DNA of 64,000 nt from Streptomyces ficellus (GTDB taxonomy: Bacteria > Actinomycetota > Actinomycetes > Streptomycetales > Streptomycetaceae). A program made the position numbers and the translations under genes. The notes under the pieces are model-generated. The model was not told the DNA's origin. It saw only the letters and a list, made by a program, of their open reading frames with translations, and made no database searches. Below, in pieces: positions 8,502 through 16,993 of the stretch (the stretch's first letter is position 1; each line of letters starts with the position of its first letter). Location of the stretch: NCBI RefSeq assembly GCF_030406405.1, contig NZ_JAUEPL010000003.1:124001-188000 (forward strand), given 5' to 3'.

Positions 8502-8969
8502 TCACAGGGCGAAGAACGTTCCCACCAGCAACGCCCCGCCCACCGACGCCGACACCCACGCCAGCCGCGGCATCCGCATTCCGCCGCCGATCACCAGCCC
8601 CGCCAGCAGCAGCGCGCCGCCCAGCGGCAGCCACGCGTGCAGCCCGCCGGGCCAGCCCGTACGCACCAGCTCGGTCGTGTCCGGCTTCACCACCACCGGG
8701 TAACTCCCGCCCGTCCGCACCGCCACCGAGTGGCCGATCGTCATATCGGTGCGCGGCCCCGCCGGGCCCTCCGGGTCGTACCGCCCCGTACACACATCCG
8801 CCGAACACCCCGTGACCGTCAGCGTGCCGTGCTCGCGGCCCTTCGACAGCAGGACGTGCTGCGCCGTACCCCACGACGCCCAGGTGCCCGCCACCACCAG
8901 CAGCAGCGCGACCAGCGCCATGGCGGCGCTCCGGGCATAGGGAAGGGCTGAAGTCCGCTTCTTGCTCAT
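8502..8969 (-). CDS. Small membrane protein, function unknown
   Basis: 155 residues. One hydrophobic helix lies near the N-terminus (about 13-33) and two at the C-terminus (about 112-128 and 132-152), with an extracytoplasmic domain of about 75 residues between them holding a CxxxxC pair (GCSADVC). That pattern fits a membrane-anchored protein with a small outward domain. No family was recognised beyond similarity to other Streptomyces membrane hypotheticals. It lies 54 bases downstream of pth on the same strand and may be cotranscribed with it. ATG at 8969. Confidence 0.75.
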   Translation of the reverse strand: MSKKRTSALPYARSAAMALVALLLVVAGTWASWGTAQHVLLSKGREHGTLTVTGCSADVCTGRYDPEGPAGPRTDMTIGHSVAVRTGGSYPVVVKPDTTELVRTGWPGGLHAWLPLGGALLLAGLVIGGGMRMPRLAWVSASVGGALLVGTFFAL

Positions 8970-9023
8970 GGGGCGCGATCCTCAGGGATAGCACCACGCC
9001 CGGTCAATCCCGATCGGAAACGG

Positions 9024-9620
9024 TCAAGAGTTGTACGCCGATTGCGCCCGCTCCAGGCCCTCCGTCACCAGGCACTCCACCGCGTCAGCAGCGCGGTCCA
9101 CGAAGTAGTCCAGCTCCTTGCGCTCCGCCGACGAGAAGTCCTTCAGTACGAAGTCGGCCACCTGCATCCGGCCCGGCGGACGCCCGATCCCGAACCGCAC
9201 CCGGTGGTAGTCGGGCCCCATCGCCTTCGTCATCGACTTCAGACCGTTGTGCCCGTTGTCGCCACCGCCCAGCTTCACCCGCAGCGTGCCGTAATCGATG
9301 TCCAGCTCGTCATGGACCGCCACGATGTGCGCCGTCGGCACCTTGTAGAAGTCGCGCAATGCGGTCACCGGTCCGCCCGACAGGTTCATGTACGACATCG
9401 GCTTCGCCAGGATCACCCGGCGGTTCGCCGGCCCCGGCGGACCGATCCGGCCCTCCACCACCTGCGCCTGCGCCTTCTGGGCGCGCTTGAACCTCGCCCC
9501 CATCCGCTCCGCGAGGAGGTCGGCCACCATGAACCCGACGTTGTGCCGGTTCGCGGCGTACTCAGGACCCGGGTTGCCCAGGCCCACGATCAGCCAGGGG
9601 GCGCTGGCGTCCGTCGTCAT
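9024..9620 (-). CDS. pth: Peptidyl-tRNA hydrolase
   Basis: 198 residues, the usual size. Pth cleaves the ester bond of peptidyl-tRNAs released by stalled ribosomes, recycling tRNA. Family motifs are [12 protein letters not shown], the catalytic His in NRHNVGF, the Asn in [10 protein letters not shown], the Asp in VHDELD, and the [11 protein letters not shown] loop. ATG 9620 is preceded by GAGGAG at about 12 bases. It follows rplY on the same strand, but a hairpin terminator separates them, so pth may rely on read-through or its own promoter. The rplY-pth pairing is widely conserved. Confidence 0.96.
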   Translation of the reverse strand: MTTDASAPWLIVGLGNPGPEYAANRHNVGFMVADLLAERMGARFKRAQKAQAQVVEGRIGPPGPANRRVILAKPMSYMNLSGGPVTALRDFYKVPTAHIVAVHDELDIDYGTLRVKLGGGDNGHNGLKSMTKAMGPDYHRVRFGIGRPPGRMQVADFVLKDFSSAERKELDYFVDRAADAVECLVTEGLERAQSAYNS

Positions 9621-9656
9621 GCGGTCAGTCTCCTCGTACACGCACCGAACAGGGAA

Positions 9657-9688
9657 ACGGGGTGGCGGGCCGCAGCCCGCCACCCCGT
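9657..9688 (-). terminator. Hairpin terminator between rplY and pth
   Basis: Perfect 14-bp stem (9657-9670 with 9675-9688) with loop CGCA, 20 bases downstream of the rplY stop. It is likely to attenuate or end rplY transcription before pth. Confidence 0.8.
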
Positions 9689-9708
9689 CAAGCAGAGCCC
9701 AGGACGGC

Positions 9709-10302
9709 TCAGACCTCGGCGGCCTGCTCGCCCTCGGCGCCCTCGGCGGCCGGCTCCTCGGCCTGCGCGGCCAGGACCTGGAGGACGACGGTGTCCTCCT
9801 CGACGGCGAGCGTGGTGCCCTTCGGCAGCGGGATGTCCTTCGCCAGGATGGACGCACCGGCCGCCAGGCCCTCGACGGAGACCGTCAGGCTCTCGGGGAT
9901 GTGGGTCGCCTCGGTCTCGACCGGCAGCGCGTTGAGCACGTGCTCCAGCAGGTTGCCACCCGGGGCCAGCTCGCCCTCGGCGTGGACCGGGATCTCGACC
10001 GTGACCTTCTCGCCACGCTGGACCAGCTGCAGGTCGACGTGCTCCAGGAAGCCCTTCAGCGGGTCGCGCTGCACGGCCTTCGGGATCGCCAGCTCGGTGG
10101 ACTTGCCGTCGATGTCCAGGGAGATCAGGACGTTCGGCGTACGCAGCGCCAGCAGCAGGTCGTGACCCGGCAGCGACAGGTGCAGCGGCTGCGAGCCGTG
10201 ACCGTAGAGAACACCGGGAACCTGGTTCGCGCGGCGGATACGGCGGGCAGCGCCCTTGCCGAACTCGGTACGGGTCTCAGCGGTGAGCTTCACCTCGGAC
10301 AT
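9709..10302 (-). CDS. rplY: 50S ribosomal protein L25 / general stress protein Ctc
   Basis: 197 residues, the long Ctc (TL5) form. The N-terminal L25 5S-rRNA-binding beta-barrel ([22 protein letters not shown] ... VPGVLYGHG) is followed by the C-terminal Ctc domain (about residues 95-180) and an acidic Ala/Glu tail. It binds 5S rRNA in the large subunit; in many bacteria the Ctc form is stress-induced. ATG 10302 is chosen, with GAGGAG 5 bases upstream; a GTG two codons earlier is also in frame. It lies downstream of prs but is separated by a strong hairpin, so its own promoter probably lies in 10303-10457. Confidence 0.95.
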   Translation of the reverse strand: MSEVKLTAETRTEFGKGAARRIRRANQVPGVLYGHGSQPLHLSLPGHDLLLALRTPNVLISLDIDGKSTELAIPKAVQRDPLKGFLEHVDLQLVQRGEKVTVEIPVHAEGELAPGGNLLEHVLNALPVETEATHIPESLTVSVEGLAAGASILAKDIPLPKGTTLAVEEDTVVLQVLAAQAEEPAAEGAEGEQAAEV

Positions 10303-10457
10303 ATGCACTCCTCGTAAGTGACAGACGGATCAACGGTCGTGGTTACCCGGCCACGACTGGACTTGGCCTGCTACGAAGAGCGCGTCGATAACGGACCGCC
10401 GCACCGTGTATGGGTGCGGCCTCCCTCGCCGAGCAACTGCACCAGTCTAACCGAACA

Positions 10458-10497
10458 CGAGAGGCCGCCCCGACCGTGCGGCCGGGGCGGCCTCTCG
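10458..10497. terminator. Terminator downstream of prs
   Basis: Perfect 15-bp stem (10458-10472 with 10483-10497, CGAGAGGCCGCCCCG) and a 10-nt loop, 47 bases after the prs stop. The intergenic stretch 10303-10543 holds nothing else recognisable apart from presumed rplY promoter sequence. Confidence 0.85.
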
Positions 10498-10543
10498 CGC
10501 TCGCTGTGGACAGCGCCTCGTGCGGGTCAGTGGCTTGTGCGGA

Positions 10544-11521
10544 TCAGCCCTGCTCCTCGAAGAGGCTCGTGACCGAGCCGTCCTCGAAGACCTCGCGCAC
10601 CGCGCGGGCGATCGTCGGTGCCATCGACAGCACCGTGATCTTGTCGAGCTCCAGCTCACCGGGGGTCGGCAGGGTGTTCGTCAGGACGAACTCGCTCACC
10701 TTGGAGTTCTTCAGACGGTCGGCCGCCGGACCCGACAGGATGCCGTGCGTCGCGGTGACGATGACATCCTCCGCGCCATTGGCGAACAGCGCCTCGGCCG
10801 CCGCGCAGATCGTGCCACCCGTGTCGATCATGTCGTCGACCAGCACACACACCCGGCCCTTGACCTCACCGACGACCTCGTGGACGGTCACCTGGTTCGC
10901 GACGTCCTTGTCACGGCGCTTGTGGACGATCGCCAGCGGCGCGTCCAGCCGGTCGCACCAGCGGTCGGCGACCCGCACCCGGCCCGCGTCGGGCGAGACC
11001 ACCGTCAGCTTGTTCCGGTCGACCTTCGCGCCCACGTAGTCCGCCAGCACCGGCAGCGCCGACAGATGGTCCACCGGACCGTCGAAGAAGCCCTGGATCT
11101 GGTCCGTGTGCAGATCCACCGTGAGGATGCGGTCCGCACCTGCGCACTTCAGCAGATCCGCGATCAGACGGGCCGAGATCGGCTCACGGCCACGGTGCTT
11201 CTTGTCCTGCCGGGCATAGCCGTACGACGGGATGATCACGGTGATGCTCCGGGCCGAGGCCCGCTTCAGAGCATCGATCATGATCAGCTGCTCCATGATC
11301 CACTTGTTGATGGGAGCCGTGTGGCTCTGCATCAGGAAGCAGTCCGCGCCACGCGCCGACTCCTGGAAGCGGACGTAGATCTCACCGTTGGCGAAGTCGA
11401 AAGCCTTCGTCGGCACCAGGCCGACACCCAGCTGATGTGCGACCTCCTCGGCCAGCTCGGGGTGGGCGCGGCCGGAGAAGAGCATCAGCTTCTTCTCGCC
11501 GGTCGTCTTGATCCCGGTCAC
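10544..11521 (-). CDS. prs: Ribose-phosphate pyrophosphokinase (PRPP synthetase)
   Basis: 325 residues. Makes phosphoribosyl pyrophosphate from ribose-5-phosphate and ATP for nucleotide, His, Trp and NAD synthesis. Signatures are the FSGRAHPELAEEVA start, the ATP flexible loop PSYGYARQDKKHRGREPISA, the metal-binding DLHTDQIQGFF, the PDAGRVRVA motif and the PRPP loop VCVLVDDMIDTGGT. It is slightly longer than class I enzymes at the C-terminus. GTG 11521 is preceded by GAGGAG at 8 bases. It lies 109 bases downstream of glmU on the same strand, so a glmU-prs operon is likely; PRPP and UDP-GlcNAc supply are both growth-linked. Confidence 0.97.
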   Translation of the reverse strand: MTGIKTTGEKKLMLFSGRAHPELAEEVAHQLGVGLVPTKAFDFANGEIYVRFQESARGADCFLMQSHTAPINKWIMEQLIMIDALKRASARSITVIIPSYGYARQDKKHRGREPISARLIADLLKCAGADRILTVDLHTDQIQGFFDGPVDHLSALPVLADYVGAKVDRNKLTVVSPDAGRVRVADRWCDRLDAPLAIVHKRRDKDVANQVTVHEVVGEVKGRVCVLVDDMIDTGGTICAAAEALFANGAEDVIVTATHGILSGPAADRLKNSKVSEFVLTNTLPTPGELELDKITVLSMAPTIARAVREVFEDGSVTSLFEEQG

Positions 11522-11630
11522 AGCACTGTCTCCTCAGACGTGTCCTCTGGCCGCGAGCCACTTTCGCGCGAACCAGCCGAATTTGTGTGCACGTATCACG
11601 GTACGCCGAGTTCGACGCACCCGTTTCCGG

Positions 11631-13082
11631 TCAGTCCTCGCCCGGAACCTGCTCCGAAGCCGCCGCGGCCGCCTGCGCGGCAGCGCTGCCAGGCCGCTTA
11701 CGGGCCACCCAACCCTCGATATTCCGCTGCTGGCCACGGGCCACGGCCAGCGAACCGGGCGGCACGTCCTTGGTGATCACCGAGCCGGCGGCGGTGTAGG
11801 CGCCGTCCCCCACCGTGACAGGAGCCACAAACATGTTGTCCGAGCCCGTCTTGCAGTGCGACCCGATCGTCGTGTGGTGCTTCGTCTCACCGTCGTAGTT
11901 CACGAACACGCTGGCCGCACCGATGTTGGTGTACTCACCGATCGTCGCGTCACCCACGTACGACAGGTGCGGCACCTTCGTGCCCTCGCCGATCACGGCG
12001 TTCTTCATCTCCACGTACGTCCCCGCCTTGGCCTTCAGGCCCAGGCGCGTCCCCGGCCGCAGATACGCGTACGGACCCACCGCCGCCGCCTCGCCGATCT
12101 CGGCACCGTCCGCGACCGTGTTGTCCACCCGGGCGCCCCGGCCGACCTTCGTGTCGTTCAGCCGGCTGTTGGGACCCACCTCGGCGTCCTCGGCGATGTG
12201 CGTGGCACCCGTCAGCTGCGTATTCGGGTGCACCAGCACGTCACGCTCGAACGTCACCGTCACATCCACCAGCACCGACGAGGGATCGACCACCGTCACC
12301 CCCGCCATCATCGCCCGCTCCAGCAGCCGCGCGTTCAGCAGCGCACGGGCCTCGGCCAACTGCACGCGGTTGTTGATCCCCAGGATCTCCCGGTGGTCCG
12401 ACGCCACCGACGCCCCCACCCGGTGCCCGGCCTCCCGCAGAATCCCCAGCACGTCCGTGAGGTACTCCTCACCCTGGCTGTTGTCCGTCCGCACCTTGCC
12501 CAGCGCCTCCGCCAGCAACTGCCCGTCGAACGCGAACACCCCGGAGTTGATCTCCTTGATCGCGCGCTGCGCCTCGGTGGCGTCCTTGTGCTCCACGATC
12601 GCCCTCACGGCACCGGTCCCCGGATCGCGCACGATCCGCCCGTACCCCGTGGAGTCCGGAACCTCGGCGGTCAGCACGGTCACGGCGTTGCCGTCGGCGG
12701 CGTGCGTCCCGGCGAGCGCGGCCAGCGTCCCGCCCGACAGCAGCGGGGTGTCACCGCACACGACGACCACCGTGCCGTCGAGCGCCTCCGGCCCCAGCTC
12801 CTCCAGCGCCATGCGCACGGCATGACCGGTGCCGTTCTGCTCGTACTGCACGGCGGTACGGGTGCCGGCGTAGTGCTCGTCAAGATGCGCGGTGACCTGC
12901 TCGCGGGCGTGCCCGACGACCACGCACAGGTGGGCGGGATCCAGCTCGCGCGCCGCGGAGACGACGTGTCCGACGAGCGAGCGCCCGCAGATCTGATGCA
13001 GGACCTTGGGGGTCTTCGACTTCATGCGGGTGCCCTCACCCGCTGCGAGGACGACGACGGCTGCCGGGCGGTTGGCGCTCAC
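11631..13082 (-). CDS. glmU: Bifunctional GlmU: GlcN-1-P acetyltransferase / GlcNAc-1-P uridylyltransferase
   Basis: 483 residues. The N-terminal nucleotidyltransferase domain has the signature LAAGEGTRMKS. The C-terminal left-handed parallel beta-helix (hexapeptide repeats from about residue 255; catalytic segment SYVGDATIGEYTNIG) is the acetyltransferase. It makes UDP-GlcNAc for peptidoglycan and other glycans. The C-terminus has an Ala-rich tail (AAAQAAAAASEQ) typical of Streptomyces. GTG 13082 is the start. Upstream on the same strand is tRNA-Gln with its own terminator, so the glmU promoter should lie in 13083-13152. It is probably cotranscribed with prs. Confidence 0.97.
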   Translation of the reverse strand: MSANRPAAVVVLAAGEGTRMKSKTPKVLHQICGRSLVGHVVSAARELDPAHLCVVVGHAREQVTAHLDEHYAGTRTAVQYEQNGTGHAVRMALEELGPEALDGTVVVVCGDTPLLSGGTLAALAGTHAADGNAVTVLTAEVPDSTGYGRIVRDPGTGAVRAIVEHKDATEAQRAIKEINSGVFAFDGQLLAEALGKVRTDNSQGEEYLTDVLGILREAGHRVGASVASDHREILGINNRVQLAEARALLNARLLERAMMAGVTVVDPSSVLVDVTVTFERDVLVHPNTQLTGATHIAEDAEVGPNSRLNDTKVGRGARVDNTVADGAEIGEAAAVGPYAYLRPGTRLGLKAKAGTYVEMKNAVIGEGTKVPHLSYVGDATIGEYTNIGAASVFVNYDGETKHHTTIGSHCKTGSDNMFVAPVTVGDGAYTAAGSVITKDVPPGSLAVARGQQRNIEGWVARKRPGSAAAQAAAAASEQVPGED

Positions 13083-13152
13083 GGGAATGCCCTTCGGCTT
13101 CGGGTGGTGGACACCCGCAGGATACCGGGGGGTTTCGGAGCGGAAATGAGGG

Positions 13153-13180
13153 CGGGTCCTGACGGTTAGGTCAGGACCCG
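13153..13180 (-). terminator. Terminator of the tRNA-Gln gene
   Basis: Perfect 11-bp stem (13153-13163 with 13170-13180, CGGGTCCTGAC) and a 6-nt loop, starting 12 bases after the tRNA 3' end on the minus strand. Confidence 0.75.
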
Positions 13181-13191
13181 AACTTTCGAAG

Positions 13192-13262
13192 CTCCCGGGG
13201 GAGGACTCGAACCCCCATGATCAGAACCAAAATCTGACGTCTTGCCCTTAGACGACCCGGGA
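13192..13262 (-). tRNA. tRNA-Gln (anticodon UUG)
   Basis: The cloverleaf can be drawn by hand. Acceptor TCCCGGG/CCCGGGA has 7 perfect pairs with discriminator G. The anticodon arm is TCAGA-TTTTGGT-TCTGA with anticodon TTG, which reads CAA. The T arm contains GGTTCGAGTC. CCA is not encoded. The gene is 71 nt and is followed by its own hairpin. The HTH gene 13269-14141 ends only 6 bases upstream on the same strand, so the tRNA may be co-transcribed and then processed out. Confidence 0.93.
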
Positions 13263-13268
13263 TGGGCT

Positions 13269-14141
13269 TTATGTCCGATTCCCTGATCCGGGTGCGGACG
13301 CAGCCCCTACTATGCCGTACCAGCAGCCTTCGATGCGACGGTAGAGATCGACGCTTTGGACGACGCGAATGGCGAGACAGCCGTGATAGTCCGGTCCGAC
13401 GTTCTTCCGGTTGGTCTTGGGGTTGTGCTTCTTGAGCGTCGTCCGGCCCAGTGCGGACACCTCCTCGCCGACGATGTGCGCCCAGAAGTCCTCCGCCTTG
13501 CTGACGTCGGCGGATTCGTGCACGTGTACGTGGTAGCGCAACTGCTCTCTCCGTACACCGAGAAGGCGCAGCCAGGATAGGAAGACCCTGATCATGTCGG
13601 GGTCGCTGTTGATAAAGGTGACCCGCTCCTGCGGGCGATGCGCCTTGGACTTGGTGCCCTCGGCCCAATAGAGGGCCGTGCCGACCAGCAGTAGTTCGCG
13701 GTCCGTCATGTCGCCGACCGCCTTCGCGGCTGCCGTCTTGGCCTCCTGCCGTTCGGCTTCCCGCCGCTGCAGCGTGGGCTCCCACCCCTTCTTGGCAATG
13801 GCTGAGGCCTGCTCGCGGCTGCGCCTGCACTCCGGCTTCGGCAAGTCCCGCACCCACAGCGAGATGGAGCTCTTCGAGCAGCCCAGCTCGACCTGGATCC
13901 GGTCGTAGGTCATGCCCTGGAGGCGCAGCTCGCGGGCGCGGGCCCGGAGGTCGTCCTTGGCGCGGGGGCGTTTGGTCCACTCCGGTGGGGGCTCGCCCTC
14001 CAGGAGGCGGTTGAGGATGTCGTTGTTGTCGACCCGCAGGCGGTCGCGGATCTGGCGGCGGCTGAGGCCCTGCCTGCGCAGGGTGATGGCCTGCTGGCGC
14101 AGGTTCTCGAAGTCGGCGTATTTGTCGGTGGCAGTTGTCAC
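13269..14141 (-). CDS. HTH protein with possible homing-endonuclease-like C-terminal domain
   Basis: 290 residues. The N-terminal half holds two successive HTH-like segments: RQQAITLRRQGLSRRQIRDRL (about 15-35) and ARELRLQGMTYDRIQVELG with SKSSISLWVRDLP (about 68-100). The C-terminal half (about 145-275) has the pattern GTALYWAEGTKS ... FINSDPDMIRVFLSWLRLLGV ... HVHVHESADV. This resembles the compact LAGLIDADG-type fold seen in many actinomycete HTH proteins, but the key acidic residues are not certain. The GTG start has a weak ribosome site. It is immediately upstream of tRNA-Gln and divergent from the histidine kinase. A DNA-binding or site-specific nuclease role is inference; it could equally be a domesticated regulator. 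Confidence 0.6.
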   Translation of the reverse strand: MTTATDKYADFENLRQQAITLRRQGLSRRQIRDRLRVDNNDILNRLLEGEPPPEWTKRPRAKDDLRARARELRLQGMTYDRIQVELGCSKSSISLWVRDLPKPECRRSREQASAIAKKGWEPTLQRREAERQEAKTAAAKAVGDMTDRELLLVGTALYWAEGTKSKAHRPQERVTFINSDPDMIRVFLSWLRLLGVRREQLRYHVHVHESADVSKAEDFWAHIVGEEVSALGRTTLKKHNPKTNRKNVGPDYHGCLAIRVVQSVDLYRRIEGCWYGIVGAASAPGSGNRT

Positions 14142-14296
14142 ATGGACAGGTTCGTCCGGAATGCGGACCTCCGGGTCGAATGCGCGGTCGATTCACATGT
14201 TCGAGGGATCAACGTGTGTTTCGGCTGCGGATCGTCCCGGTCTGTGCTGCTGGGCTCCCCCGAAAATGAGTCGCGGCCGCCCGTAGGCTGGAAGAC

Positions 14297-15610
14297 ATGA
14301 CCACAACGGGGGCACATCAGGACGCTGCGGGCGCGGTCGCTCGTGGCTGGTGGTGGTGGGGGCGGCGGCGTAGTGCCGTGCTGGATGTGGCGCTCGGGGG
14401 CGTGTCGGCCCTGGAGTGCGCGGTCGAGGGTGTGGGGTTCGCGGAGCGGGCCGGGTTGCCCGTGGCCGTGGGGTTGCTGTTCGGGCTGGTGGCGGGGGCC
14501 ACGCTGGTCCTGCGCAGACGCTGGCCCATCGCCGTGGTGCTGGTGTCCATCGCGATCACGCCCGCCGAGATGGGCATCCTCATGGGCATCGTCGGGCTCT
14601 ACACGCTCGCCGCGTCCGAGGTGCCACGGCGGATCATCGGGCTGCTGGCGGGGATGTCGCTGGTCGCGGTGCTGATCGTGACGTTCGTGCGGGTGCGGCA
14701 GGACATCGCGTCGGCCGACTTCGACCCGGGCCCCTGGTACGTGCCGCTCATGGCGGTCTTCATCTCGCTGGGTATGAACGCCCCGCCGGTGCTGTTCGGC
14801 CTCTACATAGGGGCCCGGCGGCGGCTGATGGAGAGCCTGCGGGAGCGGGCCGACAGCCTGGAGCAGGAGCTGTCGCTGCTGGCGGACCGGGCGGAGCAGC
14901 GGGCGCAGATGGCGCGTACGGAGGAGCGGACGCGGATCGCGCGGGAGATGCATGACGTGGTGGCGCACCGGGTGAGCCTGATGGTGGTGCACGCGGCGGC
15001 GCTACAGGCGGTGGCGCTGAAGGATCCGCAGAAGGCGGCGAAGAACGCGGCGCTGGTCGGGGACATGGGGCGGCAGGCGCTGACGGAGCTGCGGGAGATG
15101 CTGGGGGTGCTGCGTACGGGGGAGTCGCAGCCGGTGGCGCGGGCGTCCGTGCCTCTGGCGGCGGTGGGACGGGCCGCCGCGGCGGCGGCTTTCGCGGCGG
15201 AGGCGGAGGACGGGCCGTGTCTGGACCGGCTGGAGGAACTGGTGGAGCAGTCGCGGCAGGCCGGGATGGTGGTGGAGCTGCGGGTGACCGGGGAGGCGCG
15301 GGCGTACGGGCCGGAGGTGGAGCAGACGGCGTACCGGGTGGTGCAGGAGGGGCTGACGAACGTCCACAAGCACGCGGCGGGCGCGAAGGTGGTCGTCCGG
15401 CTGGCGCACCGGGGCGATGAGGTGGCGATGCAGGTGGAGAACGGCCCCTCGGACGGTGCGGCGGCCGATGCGGGCCTGCCGAGCGGGGGCAACGGTCTGG
15501 TGGGCATGCGGGAGCGGGTGACGGCGCTGGGCGGGGTGTTCGTGTCGGGGCCGACGGACGAGGGAGGTTTCCGGGTGTCGGCGGTGTTGCCGGTTTCGCC
15601 GGGGGCGTGA
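14297..15610 (+). CDS. Orphan sensor histidine kinase (HisKA_3 / NarL-partner type)
   Basis: 437 residues. The N-terminal membrane region has about four hydrophobic segments (roughly 53-73, 77-100, 111-131 and 148-170). A coiled-coil linker (180-205) is followed by the HisKA_3 dimerisation domain with the phospho-acceptor His219 (REMHDVVAHRVSLMV). The HATPase domain has the N-box EGLTNVHKHA and G-box GNGLVGMRERV. Such kinases pair with LuxR-type regulators, but none is adjacent; the only one in the window is 514-1323, which lies 13 kb away. The last codons form the first copy of a tandem repeat that continues downstream. ATG 14297. Confidence 0.92.
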   Translation: MTTTGAHQDAAGAVARGWWWWGRRRSAVLDVALGGVSALECAVEGVGFAERAGLPVAVGLLFGLVAGATLVLRRRWPIAVVLVSIAITPAEMGILMGIVGLYTLAASEVPRRIIGLLAGMSLVAVLIVTFVRVRQDIASADFDPGPWYVPLMAVFISLGMNAPPVLFGLYIGARRRLMESLRERADSLEQELSLLADRAEQRAQMARTEERTRIAREMHDVVAHRVSLMVVHAAALQAVALKDPQKAAKNAALVGDMGRQALTELREMLGVLRTGESQPVARASVPLAAVGRAAAAAAFAAEAEDGPCLDRLEELVEQSRQAGMVVELRVTGEARAYGPEVEQTAYRVVQEGLTNVHKHAAGAKVVVRLAHRGDEVAMQVENGPSDGAAADAGLPSGGNGLVGMRERVTALGGVFVSGPTDEGGFRVSAVLPVSPGA

Positions 15611-15750
15611 GGGTCAGCGGGGAGGCTGGCGGTGTTGCCGGTTTCGCCGGGGCGTGAGGTCGGGGTGAGGTGGGTGGTGTTGCTGGTTTCGCCGGGGCGT
15701 GAGGGCCCGGGGGAGGTGCGCGGTGTTGCCGGTTTCGCCGGGGCGTGAGG
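15583..15750. repeat. Four-copy tandem repeat spanning the histidine kinase stop
   Basis: A core of about 29 bp (GGTGTTGCCGGTTTCGCCGG then GGCGTGAGG) recurs at 15583, 15631, 15676 and 15722 with spacing of 48, 45 and 46 bases. The first copy encodes the kinase's last residues and its TGA; the other three are non-coding and each contains the same stop-codon triplet. It fills nearly the whole gap to the convergent SUKH-3 gene. Confidence 0.9.
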
Positions 15751-16239
15751 TCACGGTGAGGTGAGGCGGGCCGGCTGGGTGCCGGTGATGAGGGCCGCCA
15801 GGGCGTGGTCGACGTCGGGGCCGAGGTACCAGTCACCGGTGTGGTCGAGGCTGTAGACGCGTCCTTCGGCGTCGATGGCGAGGACGGCCCGGTTATCGGC
15901 CTCCTCGCCGAGGGGGGCCAGCTCGGTTTCCAGGGCCCGGCCGAGATCGGCGAGGCTGCGGGCGTGGTGCAGGCCGGCGAGCGGGTCGACGTGTACGGGC
16001 GCGGGGGCGATCTGGCGGCCGGGGCCGGGGGCGGTGATGTGGAGGCCGCCGAATTCGGCCCAGGCCTCGACGGCGGCGGGGAAGACGCTGTGCCGGTGGC
16101 CGGCGGGGGAGACGTACGCACGCAGGGCGTCGGCCCACTGTTCGGCCTGCTTGATGTCCCAGCGGCCGGGCTGCCAGCCCGCTTCCCTCAGGGCGGCGTC
16201 GACGGCGACGGGGAAGCGGGTGGTGTTGAGGTCGGGCAT
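15751..16239 (-). CDS. SUKH-3 family immunity-type protein
   Basis: 162 residues. The sequence follows the SUKH-3 pattern: an N-terminal AALREAGWQPGRW, then a central AAVEAWAEFGGLHI, GPGRQIAPAPVHVDPLAG, ELAPLGEEADNRAVLAIDAEGRVY and a final DHALAALITG. SUKH proteins are known mainly as immunity proteins that neutralise nuclease or deaminase toxins of polymorphic toxin systems, although many free-standing actinomycete members have no known target. It starts 10 bases after the stop of the deaminase-like gene 16250-16765, so the two form an operon in toxin-then-immunity order. No signal peptide: cytoplasmic. ATG 16239. Pairing of function is inference. Confidence 0.8.
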   Translation of the reverse strand: MPDLNTTRFPVAVDAALREAGWQPGRWDIKQAEQWADALRAYVSPAGHRHSVFPAAVEAWAEFGGLHITAPGPGRQIAPAPVHVDPLAGLHHARSLADLGRALETELAPLGEEADNRAVLAIDAEGRVYSLDHTGDWYLGPDVDHALAALITGTQPARLTSP

Positions 16240-16249
16240 GTGCGTGCGG

Positions 16250-16765
16250 TCAGCCGTTCTGGGGGGTGGTGGGGTCGACGGGGCGTACGCCGAAGTGGGC
16301 GAGGAGCGCCGCGCAGGAGCGGCAGGGTGCGGCGTAGCTGCCGTGCAGGGGGTCGCCGTCCTCGCGGATGCGGCGGCTGGTGATCTTGGCGTGTTTGAGG
16401 GAGCGGCGGGCCTCGCCCTGGCTGAGGGGTTTGCGCCGGGCGCGTTTGGAGCGGCCCGCCTCGGTGGCCGTGAGGTGGCGGGAGAGCAGGATCGCCTCGG
16501 GGCAGCGGCCGGTGAAACGCTCGCGCTGGCCGCTGGTGAGGGTGTCGAGGAAGTCCTGGACGAGGGGGTGCAGCGCGGGCGGCCGGTCGCCGCGGCCGGC
16601 GGTGCACGTAAGGGTCTCGCCGCGTACGGAGAGTGCCGCTCCGACGGTGGGCAGGATGCCGTCGCGGCGGTGGCGCAGGGTGGGGGCCTGGTCCGGGCCG
16701 GTGCTGCTCCAGCTGAGGCGCGGGTCGCCCGACGCGGGCGTTGTGCCTGGCTGTGGTGCGTGCAT
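16250..16765 (-). CDS. YwqJ-like deaminase-fold protein
   Basis: 171 residues. The C-terminal part carries the metal-ligand pattern of the YwqJ-like branch of the deaminase superfamily: GRCPE (Cys88, Glu90), in which Cys replaces the usual His of HAE, and PCRSC (Cys148, Cys151) for zinc. Deaminases of this branch are known as toxin modules acting on nucleic acids or nucleotides. Here there is no secretion signal and no long N-terminal trafficking region, so it is a free intracellular domain. ATG 16765 is preceded by GAGGGG. It heads an operon with SUKH-3 and is divergent from the SMI1/KNR4 gene and the large deaminase fusion. Enzymatic activity is unproven. Confidence 0.7.
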   Translation of the reverse strand: MHAPQPGTTPASGDPRLSWSSTGPDQAPTLRHRRDGILPTVGAALSVRGETLTCTAGRGDRPPALHPLVQDFLDTLTSGQRERFTGRCPEAILLSRHLTATEAGRSKRARRKPLSQGEARRSLKHAKITSRRIREDGDPLHGSYAAPCRSCAALLAHFGVRPVDPTTPQNG

Positions 16766-16993
16766 GATGCGTGTCGTCCCCTCTGCAATCCCCCGAGTTG
16801 CGGGGAACAGCCTGCCAAATGGGTGAGCTGATGGGGAAGCTGGGGCGCTGAATCGTGTGATGGGTGTGTCGTGTGATCGTCGGTGGGTCATCCGATTGTG
16901 ACGGTTGGTCACCGCGGCGGAGGGCGGGTTCCCCCTGTCGGCCCACCGCATAGGCTGTGCGCAACCAGCCAGCAGCAGCAGGGGGCAACCGCC

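Noticed and set aside
13192..15750. Integrated element at tRNA-Gln
   Set aside because: No integrase, excisionase, replication gene or duplicated tRNA end was seen; only an HTH/possible nuclease gene is suggestive.
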